The translations under genes and the position numbers were made by a program. The notes below the pieces were generated by a model that ran no database searches, was not told where the DNA came from, and saw nothing but the letters and a program-made list of their open reading frames with translations. DNA of 64,000 nucleotides from Diphasiastrum complanatum (taxonomy: Eukaryota; Streptophyta; Lycopodiopsida; Lycopodiales; Lycopodiaceae), in the NCBI GenBank assembly GCA_029204225.1, contig CM055108.1, positions 48,434,996 through 48,498,995 of the forward strand. The letters run 5' to 3'. Shown here in pieces: positions 1 through 10,830 of the stretch; the stretch's first letter is position 1; every line of letters begins with the position of its first letter.

Positions 1-697
1 TCGTTAAAAGCATAGTATTTCCCTGTGGTATAAGATCTACCAAATCTCCTCAAGCTGTTGATGAATAATACCGCTGTAGCTCCACAAACCGATAAGAAGG
101 TGATGTGGTTGGGGCCCCGGGCTGCTCCTCTACCCGAGAACCTCAAATCTCTAACTTTTGGAACCTGTACCAGTGGTAGAACCATGATCAAGATATATGA
201 TCTGTCCATCTCTATATAGCACATATCGGCTAGTATTCTTGGCCCCTTGGATAGCTGTGCGGCATTCTTTCCAATAAGATTAGGAAGCTCATGTTGTTGA
301 GTAGCCTCTAAAAATCAACTGGGTAGTTTGTTGATTAGCCTCTAAAAATCAGCTGGAAAGGTGGTTGTTTAGCCTCAAAAAAACAACAAGATTCATTTAA
401 TCCATAGGTTATTGAACAACCTTAGAAAATCATTGTAAAGACTTAGTAAGTGAAGTATTAGGAATCTTCAATCTCTAGTTCTGTTTATCATCATGGATGA
501 TTTTGGTGTAGGGATGTGCTGGAAAAAGATTGAGGGTACTTGTCTTACAAAAAAGATATTTGAATCTCTTAATCAGCAGGAAGATGGCATGTATATTTGA
601 CCTCTTCTCTTCGTCTTGTCAAATTATCAAGAGCATTGCAACTTTTGCATAATCCTCTATAGATCTTGGAAAGAAAATTGTAAATCTGAGAAAAGAC
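1..697. other. Degenerate sequence, no intact gene
   Basis: No reading frame of note survives. It lies where the 3' half of pol of the old minus-strand Ty3 element G would be expected, so it is probably decayed retroelement sequence, but no domain can be recognised. A short motif, tagcctctaaaaatcarctg, is repeated about three times near 302, 337 and 371 with spacing of about 35 bases. Confidence 0.4.
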
Positions 698-955
698 TTG
701 ACCTCTCTAATTGTTTTCAGTATCAACCACTCAACCACTGCCTTGATCTTATCTTCCTTTAGGAATGGTCTTATGACCAAGATATATTAGTTCATGGTTA
801 GAGAATTCACATTTTGACTCTTTAGCGTAAAGTTTTTTGACCTCTCTAATTGTTTTCAGTATTGATCTTATCTTCCTTTAGGAGTGATCTTATGACCAAG
901 ATATAATAGTTCATGGTTAGAGAATTCACATTTTGACTCTTTAGCGTAAAGTTTT
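698..955. repeat. Tandem duplication inside a decayed RT gene
   Basis: The 139 bases from 698 to 836 are repeated from 837 to about 955. The second copy lacks about 20 bases that carry a small caaccact doublet in the first. The copies differ at few other positions, so the duplication is younger than most of the decay around it. It falls in the reverse-transcriptase part of element G. Confidence 0.85.
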
Positions 956-1068
956 TCTCTTTTGAGAATATGTAAGACAATTTTGATATGATTCACATCC
1001 GTTAAAGCAAAAGGAAGCACTAAGAACTCATAATGTCCAAACCTTGTCCGAAAAGTAGTCTTCTGCAC
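868..1068 (-). pseudogene. Ty3/gypsy reverse transcriptase fragment (element G)
   Basis: The minus-strand translation has the run TTFRTRFGHYEFLVLPFAL, matching the conserved Ty3 RT block usually written as aFrT..GhYEf.vmPFGL, then ESKCEFSNHELLYLGHKI, matching the block just after the catalytic YxDD region (KC.F....YLGH.is). The YxDD motif and the stretch between the blocks are missing, so this is a deleted copy. It belongs with the protease piece at 1144-1384 and the Gag piece at 7586-8443, all on the minus strand and in the correct order for one element once the insertion at 1385-7585 is removed. Confidence 0.85.
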
Positions 1069-1143
1069 ATCACTTGGATAAATTCAAATATGTATTATTC
1101 CTGAGATCTATTTTTGTGACGTATTTAGCTCCACCCAATCGAT

Positions 1144-1384
1144 CTATAGATGAGAATTAATAAAATTCTGAGTTGAACCACTGTCCACTAAAATATTGAC
1201 TTCTTGATCTTTCACTATGCCTTTCAAACAAAACAAATTATTTGACAGAAAAGTAGTACTAAAGGAATATTCACACTCACAATCAGTCAGGTCAATTTTC
1301 AATTTTAGTTTTTGATTACCTAGCATCTCAATCACTTGAGTTGCGGGTTTCTTTTGTTCTGGGCAAAGTACATAACATCTCCAG
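1144..1384 (-). pseudogene. Ty3/gypsy protease fragment (element G), cut by a later insertion
   Basis: The minus-strand frame reads into NILVDSGSTQNFINSHL, the active-site region of a retropepsin-like aspartic protease (D-S/T-G), which would cleave the Gag-Pol polyprotein. Upstream on the same strand the frame passes through a Cys-containing stretch before MIEMLGNQ, consistent with the end of a Gag zinc-knuckle region. The frame is broken at 1384/1385 by the young Ty3 element and resumes at 7586. Downstream of the active site the frame decays within 60 bases. Confidence 0.8.
1380..1384. repeat. Target-site duplication, left (TCCAG)
   Basis: TCCAG directly precedes the left LTR and recurs at 7581-7585 directly after the right LTR. 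A 5-bp duplication is the normal integration footprint of Ty3 elements and fixes both borders. Confidence 0.9.
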
Positions 1385-1800
1385 AGTTATGGACTCGGCT
1401 CATTACATTCGCCGCGTCCATTTACATTTACAGTTACTTTACTTTATGCATAAGCAGGCCTTGGGCCCTTTTTTATTCATTAGTGACATTCAGACTATAT
1501 GGTTGGCCTTTGGCTTTATTATTCATTATTAGGCCATTTGGACATATTACTGGAGAGTGGGGGCCTTCTTGGAGGGCGCACTATTATCCCTCCCAGTTGG
1601 GCCCTAGCCACTGGAAGCTTCCTTTTAGGGCTTCCTCTTGGCTATAAGTAGGGAAACTGTGTCCTTTGTCATTTAGCTTGATATTGATCTCTCTCTTTAG
1701 CCTCCTTAATCTCTCTCTTTCCTGCTTTCTAGGGTTAAGTCTTGCTTATGTGATGCTTTCATAGCTTAATTCTAGATTAGCTGTGGCTCTATTCGTAACT
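1385..1800 (+). repeat. 5' LTR of the young Ty3 element
   Basis: Starts AGTTAT and ends CGTAACT, so the termini are a perfect 5-bp inverted repeat (AGTTA/TAACT) instead of the usual TG...CA. The borders are fixed by the TCCAG duplication on the left and the primer-binding site on the right. It holds a TATA-like site near 1643 and pyrimidine-rich sequence (ctctctctttagcc, ctctctctttcc) downstream, as expected of R/U5. An open frame across it has no family resemblance and is a shadow. Confidence 0.95.
1643..1650 (+). promoter_or_regulatory. TATA-like box in 5' LTR
   Basis: TATAAGTA lies 158 bases before the LTR end and is conserved at 7422 in the other LTR. This is the plausible RNA polymerase II promoter core for the genomic transcript. 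Confidence 0.55.
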
Positions 1801-1812
1801 TGGTATTAGAGC
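1801..1812 (+). promoter_or_regulatory. Primer-binding site (tRNA-iMet type)
   Basis: TGGTATTAGAGC follows the LTR directly. It matches the usual plant site for initiator-Met tRNA (TGGTATCAGAGC) with one change. Confidence 0.88.
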
Positions 1813-2477
1813 ACTTTTCTGAGCACAATCTGGAATTTTTTCTTTGCTGCCTTGCCTTGCTCCTCCATCGCTGTGCCTACAGCTCCATTACCGTTTTGAC
1901 AGCCCTGTTCCATCGCTGCTCCTTCCACTCCTTCCTGCCCAGCGTTCCCCCTGTTTTGTCCCCTCTTTTCTTTGCTGCCCAGCGCTCCTCCTCTTCCTTT
2001 CCATCGCTGTCCCTGCCTTCCGACCTATCACTTTCGTCTGATATTTTTCCAGTTTGCAGCCATCTTCCACAGTTAGTTCCCTGACTCTCCAGCGCCCATC
2101 CTCATCCAAAAACTACCCAATTCCGACATCATTTGCTATTCCAAACAGCTAAAATTCTTCAACCTGTAAATCGCTGCCTCAGCACTCCCAACTTGTCACT
2201 TTTGCCTTTTTTTTTTCTCCAATTCCAGCCATCTTTTACAGCTTATCAAAAGGCTGTCGCGCGCTCATTCTCCACCACATTTTCAGGAATTCTGACTCCG
2301 TTTAATCTTTCAAATTCACATTGTATCCCTGGCTGTCCAGCGCATTTTTACAGCTTCTCCATTGTTCATTGCTGTCTGTTTTTTTCAGTTGTGATAATAT
2401 TGGTCGTAATAGGCTAATTTGGGGTGACGACAAGAGTCCGCTCCCTCAAGTTTTCGTCTATTCCTTCCACTATCATT
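1813..2477 (+). other. Untranslated leader of the young Ty3 element
   Basis: A pyrimidine-rich leader with several variants of a cCCAGCGc motif (near 1938, 1978, 2090 and 2336). It ends in a block ttggggtgacgacaagagtc (2417-2436) that is also present in the decayed relative at 11195. Conservation of that block in two diverged copies suggests a packaging or translation element, though this is inference. Small frames here are shadows. Confidence 0.6.
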
Positions 2478-3600
2478 ATGGCACATTCACCTACCCCGAG
2501 TGAGACTACTCAGGAAACCTTATCCGATCAGTTTCGTCGCATGGATGAGACCCTTTCTGGCCTCGTTCTTCGCTTCGATTCAGTTATGATCGGCTTTGCT
2601 ACTATGCAGTCACAGATTGATTCTTTACAGCCTCACGGTCCTGGTAAAGCTCCTGTTTTTCCTACATTTGGGACTCCCCCTCCATTTGGATTTCCATCTT
2701 CTTCTGCTAGTCAGCCTGGTGGTGGACCGTTCATTCCATCTAACCCACCTCCTGGTTTTTTTCCTCGTCCCCCCCTTCCTGAGCCACACTTTGCTCGAGA
2801 CTTTCGTGATAGGGTACAACTTGCTACCTATTCCGGTTCCTCCGACGGGAACTTATTAGAGAATTGGTTTGCTAATCTTGACACATATTTTCAGATTTAC
2901 CCCAAGACTGATCCTCAGAAGATCCAGTTGGCTGCTTTACAGTTAGATGGACGTGCCGCCACGTGGTGGCGAGTTTATAGAGTTGATCCTGATCGGGAAG
3001 GGCTCCATGTATGGCATACTTTTCGCCGTGACCTCCGCCATGCTATGATTGATCCTTAGTGGCTTGACCGCCAACGTGATACATTCCGTAGTCTCACTCA
3101 AACCAGTGATCTTGCTTCTTATATAGATCAGTTTATGGAGCTTTCTTATCTTTTCATAGATCTACAGCCCACTGAGCTTATTTCTCGTTACATTGCTGGG
3201 CTTCGTGGTGCTTTACGTTATGATGTTTCTTCCTTCCGTCCTACCACACTTGTTGAGGCGATGTCTCTTGCCAGTACTTTACAGCATAAATACTCTGACA
3301 CCCTTCCTTCCCGCTTCTCCCGACCCCGTCCTTCTGCTTCATCTTTTCCCACTACGTTCACCCCTACACCGGCCCCTTCTGTTCCAGCTCTCTCCATTGC
3401 CCCTTCGCCTCCTCGTCCTCCGACTCCTCGACCTGCTTTTGTCCGACGTTACACGTCTGCAGAGTTCGCTGATCTTCAGCAGAAGCGTCTTTGCTTTCGT
3501 TGTAAGAGTCCTGACCATCTTGCCCGTGATTGCCGCCAGCCTCTCCCTACTACTACTGCTGTTTTTTACCATGAGGGCACTACTCCAGATGATCCGATAT
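2478..3600 (+). pseudogene. gag: Ty3 Gag (capsid and nucleocapsid), one in-frame stop
   Basis: Gag forms the virus-like particle and binds the genomic RNA. The start at 2478 (MAHSPTP) is chosen because the extra 18 codons upstream read through leader sequence. A proline-rich N-terminal region is followed by a retrotransposon-gag core with LLENWFANLDTYF and GRAATWWRVYR. After a TAG at 3057-3059 the same frame continues through WLDRQRDTFRSL to a CCHC zinc knuckle at 3492-3533, CFRCKSPDHLARDC (C-x2-C-x4-H-x4-C). The frame is lost near 3600, where the protease frame takes over. The stop is probably a point mutation because sequence on both sides is well kept. Confidence 0.9.
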
Positions 3601-3604
3601 CTAC

Positions 3605-6600
3605 ATTCATATTTCTGATGAGCCTGACTTATCCTCTGAGCCTTCCCCTGATTTACTTCATGCTACTTGCCATGCTCAGCTTGCCTATGCTACTTGGACA
3701 GGGCGTCCTGGTCCTCGCTCCATTCGGTTACGTGTGCGTATTACAGGTCGAGAGTATATTGCTTTAGTTGATACTGGTAGCACTCATTCTTTTTTTAGCA
3801 GTTATATCACTAGTCGAATCCGTGCTTCACCTGTTCCTGCTTCCCAGCCTCTCACAGTTGAGGTTGCCAGTTCTCATTCTTTTCCTAGTTCTCAGATGTT
3901 TCAGCGTTTACCATACCGCATTGGAGATTTCTCTGGACAGGCAGATCTTTACATTATCCCTATGGAGCGTTATGATCTTATCCTTGGTGCTGATTGGTTT
4001 GCATCTCTTGGAGCCATTACACTGGACTTGACACAGCAGACATTGACATTTGTACATGATGCAGTTACACACTCACTTGTGGGCATTGATTCTCAGGGAG
4101 ACTTCCAGTTGATTACTGGGAAGCAGTTTATTCACTGCCTGCCGAAGGCTCATTGTGCTGCCTTATTATGTGTTCAGCGGGCAGTACCAGTTCCTCCAGT
4201 TTCTACACCAGCAGCTGTTCCTCAGGTGATTTTTGACTTATTACATCAGTATGCTTTTGTCTTTTCAGAACCTACAACGCTACCACCATTACGTGACGTG
4301 AACCATCATATTGATTTGCGTCCTGGTTCTGCTCCTCCCTCCCGTCCCCCTTATCGTATGTCTCGATTTGAGCGTGATGAGCTTGAGCTCCATATTACTG
4401 CCTTGTTAGATCAGGGTCTCATTGTTCCTAGTCACAGCCCTTTTGGTGCTCCTGTTCTCCTTATTAATAAGAAAGATGGTACCAAACGCCTTTGTATTGA
4501 TTACCGTGCTTTAAATAAGTTGACTATTCGTAATCAATAACCTATTCCACACATGGATGACCTCTTTGACCAGCTCAGTACCTCTAAAATCTTTTCCAAG
4601 ATAGACCTTCGTTCTGGATATTACCAAATCAGGATGCACCCTTTTGACGAACATAAGACTGCTTTCCGTACTCATCTTGGTTTATATGAATTTCGTGTGC
4701 TTCCTTTTGGTGTTACTAATGGCCCTCCTACGTTCCAGAATGTGATGAATAACGTCTTACGTCCGCTTCTTGGTCATTGTGTCTTGGTTTATTTTGATGA
4801 TATTCTTATTTTTAGTCAGTCTCTTGCTGAGCATGTTGCCCATCTTTCCTCGGTCTTTCAGTTACTTGTACACCACCAGTTATTTGCTAAGTTGTCTAAA
4901 TGTTCTTTTGCTGTTTCTGAGATCGAGTTTCTTGGTTTTCTTATTTGTAATGGTCACATTCGTCTGGACCCTCATAAGGTTCAGGCCATCCAGAATTGGC
5001 CTATACCTACTGATATTCATCATGTTCGTATGTTTCTTGGGTTAGCCACTCACCTTCGTCGTCCAGTTCCTCATTTTGCCACTATCGCAGCTCCTCTTCA
5101 TGCACTTTTGAAGAAGTCTAGTACTTTTCTGTGGACTCCTGATTGTCAGACAACGTTTGATACTCGTCGTCGTGCTGTTGTTGATGTTGCCGTTATGCGT
5201 CTACCACAGTTTGATCAGAAGTTTCTTGTTAAGACTGATGCTAGTAATGTTGGTTTGGGTGCTTTACTTCGCCAGTCACAATGTATTATTGCTTATGAGT
5301 CGCATCGTCTTCGCTCTTATGAGCAACGTTATTCTGTGCATGAGAAAGAGCTTCTTGCTATTATCTATGCTCTTAAGAAGTGGCGTCATTATCTGTATCG
5401 AGTCCCATCTGACATTATTACTGATCACCAGTCTTTACGTTATCTGTTTTCTCAACGTGACCTTAGTGATCGTCAATTTCGTTGGTTGCAGTTTTTACAG
5501 TCTTTTAATTTCTCCATATTGTATCGTTCTGGTCGTGCTAACACTGCTGCTGATGCATTATCTCGTCTTCCAGCTTTGTTAAATACACTCGTTTCTACTA
5601 TTCCTCCATGGTTTGATGCTCTACCTGCAGCATACCTTACATGTTCTGATTTTCGTGATGTTTATAGTTCTGCCCCACCTGTTTCGTCCAGTCCTCGTCA
5701 GGTTTACTCCATTATTGACAATCGTCTTTATCATTATGATTCTCTTTGTATCCCTAGTTCTTTGGGTATCCGTTCCCAGTTGTTGTCGGATGCTCATTCC
5801 TCTCCTGTTGGGGGTCACTTTGGTTTTCAGAAGTCTTATGCTCGTCTCAAAGACCATTTCTATTGGCCCTCTCTTCGATCTGAGCTTGCTGTACTTATTC
5901 GTACCTGCCGTTTCTGTCTTCGTAATAAGTACTCCCGTTCTAAATCTGCTGGTTTGCTCCAGAGTTGGCCTATTCCTCATCGCCAGTGGACTGATATATC
6001 TATGGACTTTATCCTTGGCCTTCCCCATACCCAGCGTGGTCACGATTCATGTATGGTGGTAGTTGACAGGTTCTCGAAACAGGCACATTTTATCCCAGTT
6101 CGCAGTACTATCACAGCAGAGCAGTGTGCACGTTTGTTCCTATCAGACATTTTCCACCTGCATGGATTTCCTCGTACTATCCTTTCTGATCGGGATAGTA
6201 AGTTTACATCTATATTCTGGACAGAGCTTATGCGTATTTTGGATGTTCAGCTTTCTATGGGTTCTGCTTATCATTCTACTTCTGATGGGCAGTCTGAGGT
6301 CCTTAACAGGATCCTTGAGGATTATTTACGCCATTTTGTTACTCCTTCAGGGAAGGATTGGGATCAGCATTTATGTTTAGCAGAGTATAGCTATAATAGC
6401 TCTGTTAGTACCAACACAGGTGACTCTCCATTTTTATTATCTCATGGCTATGCACCTCTTTTCCCTGGCATTCCTCTTCCTCTTGAGGATACACCTGTTA
6501 CACTTGCATCTTTTCTATCAGGTGCTCGAGAGCTTATTACTCGGGCCAGTTCTCATTTACAGCATGTTCAGCAACGTTATCAGACCTCAGTTGATCGTCA

Positions 6601-7117
6601 CCGCCGCCATGTTGAGTTTCAGCTTGGAGATATGGTTTATCTACGCTTACGGTTTGCACGTCATCATTTTGTCCAGGGCCATGCTTCTACTGAGAAGCTT
6701 GCACCACCTTATTATGGGCCTTATCGCATTGTGGAGGTTCTTAGTCCAGTTACATATCGCTTACAGCTTCCTGCTTCCACACGCGCCTGTGATGTATTCC
6801 ATGTTAGTTTATTACGTGCTGCTATTGAGGATGACGCTCCTTGTGATGCTGAGTTTCCTACTGCTCCAGAGTTATTTCCATTTTTACCTGCTGTTATATT
6901 ACAGGTCCGTCTATACCATAGTCGACGCCGCCGGCAGATTCAGTTTTTGGTTCAGTGGGATGGTCGTCCTATTGAGGAGGCTACATGGGAGCCTATCGAT
7001 GTGTTTTATCATACACCATTACTTGCGGATCAGGCTCGTGCTCTTGCTGCACTTGTTGATTCCTCTACATCAGATGTTCCTCTAGCTGTTGATGCACCAG
7101 GGCTTGCTGCTACTTGA
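3605..7117 (+). pseudogene. pol: Ty3 Pol: protease, RT, RNase H, integrase, chromodomain
   Basis: One frame from about 3605 to the TGA at 7117, broken only by a TAA at 4538-4540. Domains in order: retropepsin with active site LVDTGST near 3765; RT with [20 protein letters not shown] and the catalytic YFDD at 4790-4801; RNase H with VKTDASNVGLGALL and DHQSLRYL; integrase with an H2C2 zinc site (HSSPVGGH...CRFC, about 5790-5920) and the DDE residues in SMDFILGL, LSDRDSKF and SDGQSEVLNRI; then the GDMVYLRL and PYYGPYRI blocks of the integrase C-terminus. The tail near 6890-7020 holds QFLVQWDGRP and EATWEP, a chromodomain-like signature thought to guide insertion to heterochromatin. It sits at frame -1 relative to gag; no classical slippery heptamer is visible, so I read the shift as damage. 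Confidence 0.93.
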
Positions 7118-7154
7118 TCCGGTTATCTTTTCGGCAGTTGGGTCTTTTTTTTGT

Positions 7155-7163
7155 GTCGGGAAG
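7155..7163 (+). promoter_or_regulatory. Putative polypurine tract
   Basis: GTCGGGAAG lies directly before the right LTR (7164), after a T run. It is short and imperfect for a polypurine tract but is in the required position for plus-strand priming. Confidence 0.55.
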
Positions 7164-7580
7164 AGTTAGTGACTCGGCTCATTACATTCGCCGCGTCCAT
7201 TTACATTTACAGTTACTTTACTTTATGCATAAGCAGGCCTTGGGCCCTTTTTTATTCATTAGTGACATTTAGACTATATGGTTGGCCTTTGGCCTTATTA
7301 TTCATTATTAGGCCATTTGGACATATTACTGGAGAGTGGGGGCCTTCTTGGAGGGCGCACTATTATCCCTCCCAGTTGGGCCCTAGCCACTGGAAGCTTC
7401 CTTTTAGGGCTTCCTCTTGGCTATAAGTAGGGAAACTGTGTCATTTGTCATTAGCTGATGATATTGATCTCTCTCTTTAGCCTCCTTAATCTCTCTCTTT
7501 CCTGCTTTCTAGGGTTAAGTCTTGCTTATTTGATGCTTTCATAGCTTAATTCTAGATGAGCTGTGGCTCTATTCGTAACT
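7164..7580 (+). repeat. 3' LTR of the young Ty3 element
   Basis: Nearly identical to 1385-1800, with the same AGTTA...TAACT ends, and followed by the target duplication TCCAG at 7581-7585. The TATA-like site is at 7422. Differences from the 5' LTR are a TG/GT swap near the start, a few single substitutions and small indels near 7445-7460. Confidence 0.95.
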
Positions 7581-7585
7581 TCCAG
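7581..7585. repeat. Target-site duplication, right (TCCAG)
   Basis: Second copy of the 5-bp duplication flanking the young Ty3 element; see 1380-1384. Confidence 0.9.
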
Positions 7586-8443
7586 GCTTATTGAAAATCA
7601 AACAAAAACGTTCTTGGCCCTTTTCCAGGACATCTGCTTCGTTTGCTTGGGTTCTAATGCCATTTGATCTAGCTCGTCAACATATTTGCTCTAAATTTTC
7701 TCCCGAACTCGTTTCTTTCGTTTCTTTGATCTGGATGTCAATGGATTAGGCTGAAATTGCTTCTTGGATCTCACCACTGTGGAATCATAGTCTTTTGTGA
7801 TTCGCACGTCATCATCGAAAGATTGAAGCACATTTCTCCTACATTCGTTCTGATAATCTACTGGCCTAGGATGAGAACTACCAGAGAACCAGTTTAGAAT
7901 TGAATGATCGAATTTTATTTCATAAATCCATAAACTCTTGGAGATAAGAGTCCAGATTCTTTGTCTCCATTTTGCAATTGATAAAATTTTGATATTAGTT
8001 TGAATCGTCTGCAACCATAAACATTTTCTAAACGTTTCCATGAATTCTTCCCGCGTAGCAACTTTAGGTTGCAGATTACGCCACCATGACGTTGCAGATT
8101 ACGCCACCACAATGAAGCCTTACTATGGAAAAACATGAACCACACTCTCTATCTTCTTTCCTTCAGGAATCCCGTGTAGATTGTAATAACTATTCCATTT
8201 TGTCAGCCAGTCATCCGCCACCTCAGGTTTCTTCTCTTCTCCCTCGAATATGGTTTCAGTTGAAAATCGAAATTCGGTGAGGACAGAGTCTTGACTTGAT
8301 TTAGCAAAACTTTCATATGTTGGTTTTACAAAGTGTTTCAATTATTCATCTTGTTGAGTGTCGCACTCAGCTGCTTAGCAAATCTGGAGATAGGTCAGCA
8401 TTGGAACCGTTCCTTCTAGACTCGGAGTATCTTCGGCCATCAT
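7586..8443 (-). pseudogene. gag: Ty3/gypsy Gag of element G, degenerate
   Basis: Read on the minus strand from MMAEDTPS at 8443. A few stops and frameshifts follow, but the capsid core is clear: DDWLTKWNSYYNLHGIPEGK, then KASLWWRNLQR, equivalent to the eWl...y......Kv..a...L.g.A..WW signature of Ty3 Gag. A basic linker (SRSKKRKKRVREK) follows. The frame runs to 7586 and would continue at 1384 into the protease once the nested element is removed, so the two halves are one disrupted gene. Confidence 0.82.
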
Positions 8444-10549
8444 TGATTACCTAAAATAAGAAATGGCTATAATTAGCTGACAGATCCAAAATCTTCAACT
8501 TTAAATCAAATCAATTGTAACCTTAAAATCTAACTGATTACATCTTAGTAAGGCCATTCACTTTTCACGCCAATTTCAATCGATCAATAACCAACAAATG
8601 TAGAAAAATAATAATTGAAACAATTTCTGTTCCTAGAAATATTTATATGTAACTGGGATTTTCAATCCAGATTGGATATAGACTAAAAAAATCTGTGAAA
8701 CCCCATTTTCCCCATCGAAACTTAGTTTCTTTACCATTAGTCTAGATCGAAATGATTTTGAAACATCCGGCATGCATCAAATTCACATGCAATGATCTAC
8801 GATAAAATCGATTTTTTTACGTAAACTGCCTAATTGAAGTGAAAACTCACTTTTTAACCAGCTTTTACGTGAACTATACTTATGCATGAAATTTCATCCA
8901 AAAACCTACTGTAACTCAGTGTGCTATGTTTCCAGGCGTACAAAGTGGACATGCAACCTAGTGCTTGTCTTTTCAACATGCAATTAGAACAATCCAAAAA
9001 TAAAAATTGCCAAACTTTTGATGATCATAACTTTTGCTACAGAGTACCAAATTGGATGCTGTGAAGCAATACAGAGAGAGAGGAGCTTAGCAAGAGGGCC
9101 ACCACATCACCATAGACCGTTCTAGTCACACGTGCGAGCTATTAATTGTGGAAGATCTAGTAGGAGGGCGCACTTCAGGATAGAAATCTCAGAAACCATA
9201 TCTATGCTTTGCATGCCATCAAATAGACATTACAAGCAGTCTAGAAAAGTTCATTAGAGATGAGTAGAAGCTTCAATCAGGTCCAGCAATGGACTATAGG
9301 ATCGGATGAATAAAAAATTGACTTCTAGGAGGGCGCCAAGCATGAAAAGTTCATTAATTTGTTGCCTGAGCCTCCAAGCACCAAATTAGGTGTCAGAGGG
9401 CTTGAATCTAAGACAATTCAACCTACCTTTTGGCTTGGCTGTGGATCCATTGGCTTCAGGCTCTGTTAACAGAGTTATTCATGCCCAAAAACCACAAAAA
9501 TACACTAATTTTTGATATTTTAGGATCCCATACAATGCCAACAGCCTACTGAACCTGTTCACAACCATTGGACAGCTTCACCGCACCTTTGAGAACATGC
9601 ATGCAAAGTTTTCAGAATAGAACATGATTCAATCTATCAAAAAACTCAAAAAATCATCAAAAAACCATGTTTTTTTGACCATTTTTTTGACTTTTTCGGC
9701 TGTTCTGATGGATCACAATTACATGCAAGTGCCATCAAATCCTAACTACTATAATTTGATCTCATGCAAGTACTGGAAGTTCCAATTTTGCTCAATATTG
9801 ACTCTTATGGATCAATTCTAGCCAAAAATCATCAACTTTTGACCAAAGTATAGTCTAGATCCAATATTGACATGATTATTGGCATTCAATCATTAGAACC
9901 TGTCATAATGACTAAAAAGAGCAAGTACTATCCTAAAAACCATCGTACAATACTAGTTGAAAAACCGTAAAAAACTGTTAAAAATCTAGCTAGTTGCAAT
10001 TATGGCTATAGAAAATTCCATAACATTGATATTTAGGCTAAGGACAATCAAGATCCTGAGAAACTGCTTACCTGGAGGTCGATTCCATCACCAGGAAGAA
10101 AAAGCAACGAGCTACTATAAAAAGGCCGCCAAGAGCAAAAAGCGTCTTCATCTTCTGATCGATGCCTAGGATCTGGCACTACTATATAAATCGCCAAGTT
10201 CAGATCCTTAAGATCCTGTTGCATACGCCAAAAAGGAGTGCTGTGGAGCCAAACCACCCGACCAAGTAGAAGCTTAAGTTCAACCTCAATCAGGTTCACC
10301 CAGGAGCCATGGTGACTAAATACAGGAGAGGAGAGGTTTGTGGCTACTGAATAACGGAATCTAGAAGTGGAGTAGGGCAAGTTTCTATAGGTATATATAG
10401 AGCCTAGGAATATTCATCCCACAACTCCCCTAGAAGAAGCTAATGAAGCTGATAGATCTTGATTCAACCACAAACCAAAAATATGGGCCTAGAAAGGAAA
10501 AACACCTAGAGAGAAATGGCCAGAGAAAAATCTAGAAAAAGAAAAAATT
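8444..10549 (-). other. Long leader region of element G
   Basis: About 2.1 kb between the Gag start and the primer-binding site on the minus strand. No conserved domain is seen; the 110-codon minus-strand frame at 10048-10380 has no family resemblance. Two copies of an aggagggcgc motif (about 9165 and 9328) resemble the same motif in the young Ty3 LTR. The length is unusual for a leader, and part may be later insertion. Confidence 0.45.
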
Positions 10550-10561
10550 GCTCTAATACCA
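10550..10561 (-). promoter_or_regulatory. Primer-binding site of element G
   Basis: GCTCTAATACCA on the plus strand reads TGGTATTAGAGC on the minus strand, identical to the site of the young Ty3 element, and is directly preceded (in element sense) by an LTR ending CATAACT. Confidence 0.8.
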
Positions 10562-10830
10562 AGTTATGACCACAATCCACATATTTTGATGTCAAATGAA
10601 GTATAGATGATTAAACATGGAGAAAGTCGAAACACATCATATTTAATTTTAGGCTAGGGCAATACAAACATTAGCAAGAGTTCTCTTACTAAGATATAGT
10701 TCTACCAAATTCACAAGCGGAGAAAAAAATGTCGGACAAGAGGGAAAATAGTGCACCCTCTTGGAGGTGTGCACCCTACTAGTAGCAACAATGAGACATA
10801 TAGAGTGTCAGCCATTAACCAAAGAAGATT
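10562..10830 (-). repeat. 5' LTR of element G (inner edge certain, outer edge approximate)
   Basis: Begins AGTTATGAC on the plus strand, which is the TAACT end in element sense. The stretch 10562-10740 is an inverted, diverged match to 12600-12776: both hold ctcttgctaatgtttg and caaaatatgtggattgtg-like blocks, and a gtgcaccctc block follows. The outer border is not visible. Confidence 0.65.

Larger units (their letters stand above)
1385..7580 (+). mobile_element. Nearly intact Ty3/gypsy chromovirus LTR retrotransposon
   Basis: A 6.2-kb element with two LTRs (1385-1800 and 7164-7580), a tRNA-iMet type primer-binding site, a 0.7-kb leader, gag, pol (protease, RT, RNase H, integrase) and a C-terminal chromodomain-like segment. 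The target duplication is TCCAG. The LTRs differ, by eye, at about eight positions plus two short indels over about 416 bases, which suggests a fairly recent insertion. Coding lesions are few: an in-frame TAG in gag (3057), a frameshift near 3600, and an in-frame TAA in RT (4538). It sits inside the older minus-strand element G. The order PR-RT-RH-IN-chromodomain is typical of plant chromoviruses; I cannot assign a named clade. Confidence 0.96.

Noticed and set aside
1336-1647. 91-103 codon frames in both Ty3 LTRs (also 7151-7426)
   Set aside because: They lie within the LTR and have no family resemblance; identity between them only reflects LTR identity.
3595-3610. Programmed -1 ribosomal frameshift site
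   Set aside because: No X-XXY-YYZ slippery heptamer or following stem could be seen; kept only as a question in the findings.
10048-10380. 110-codon minus frame as a host gene
   Set aside because: No recognisable motif, no splice context, and it falls in the leader of element G.
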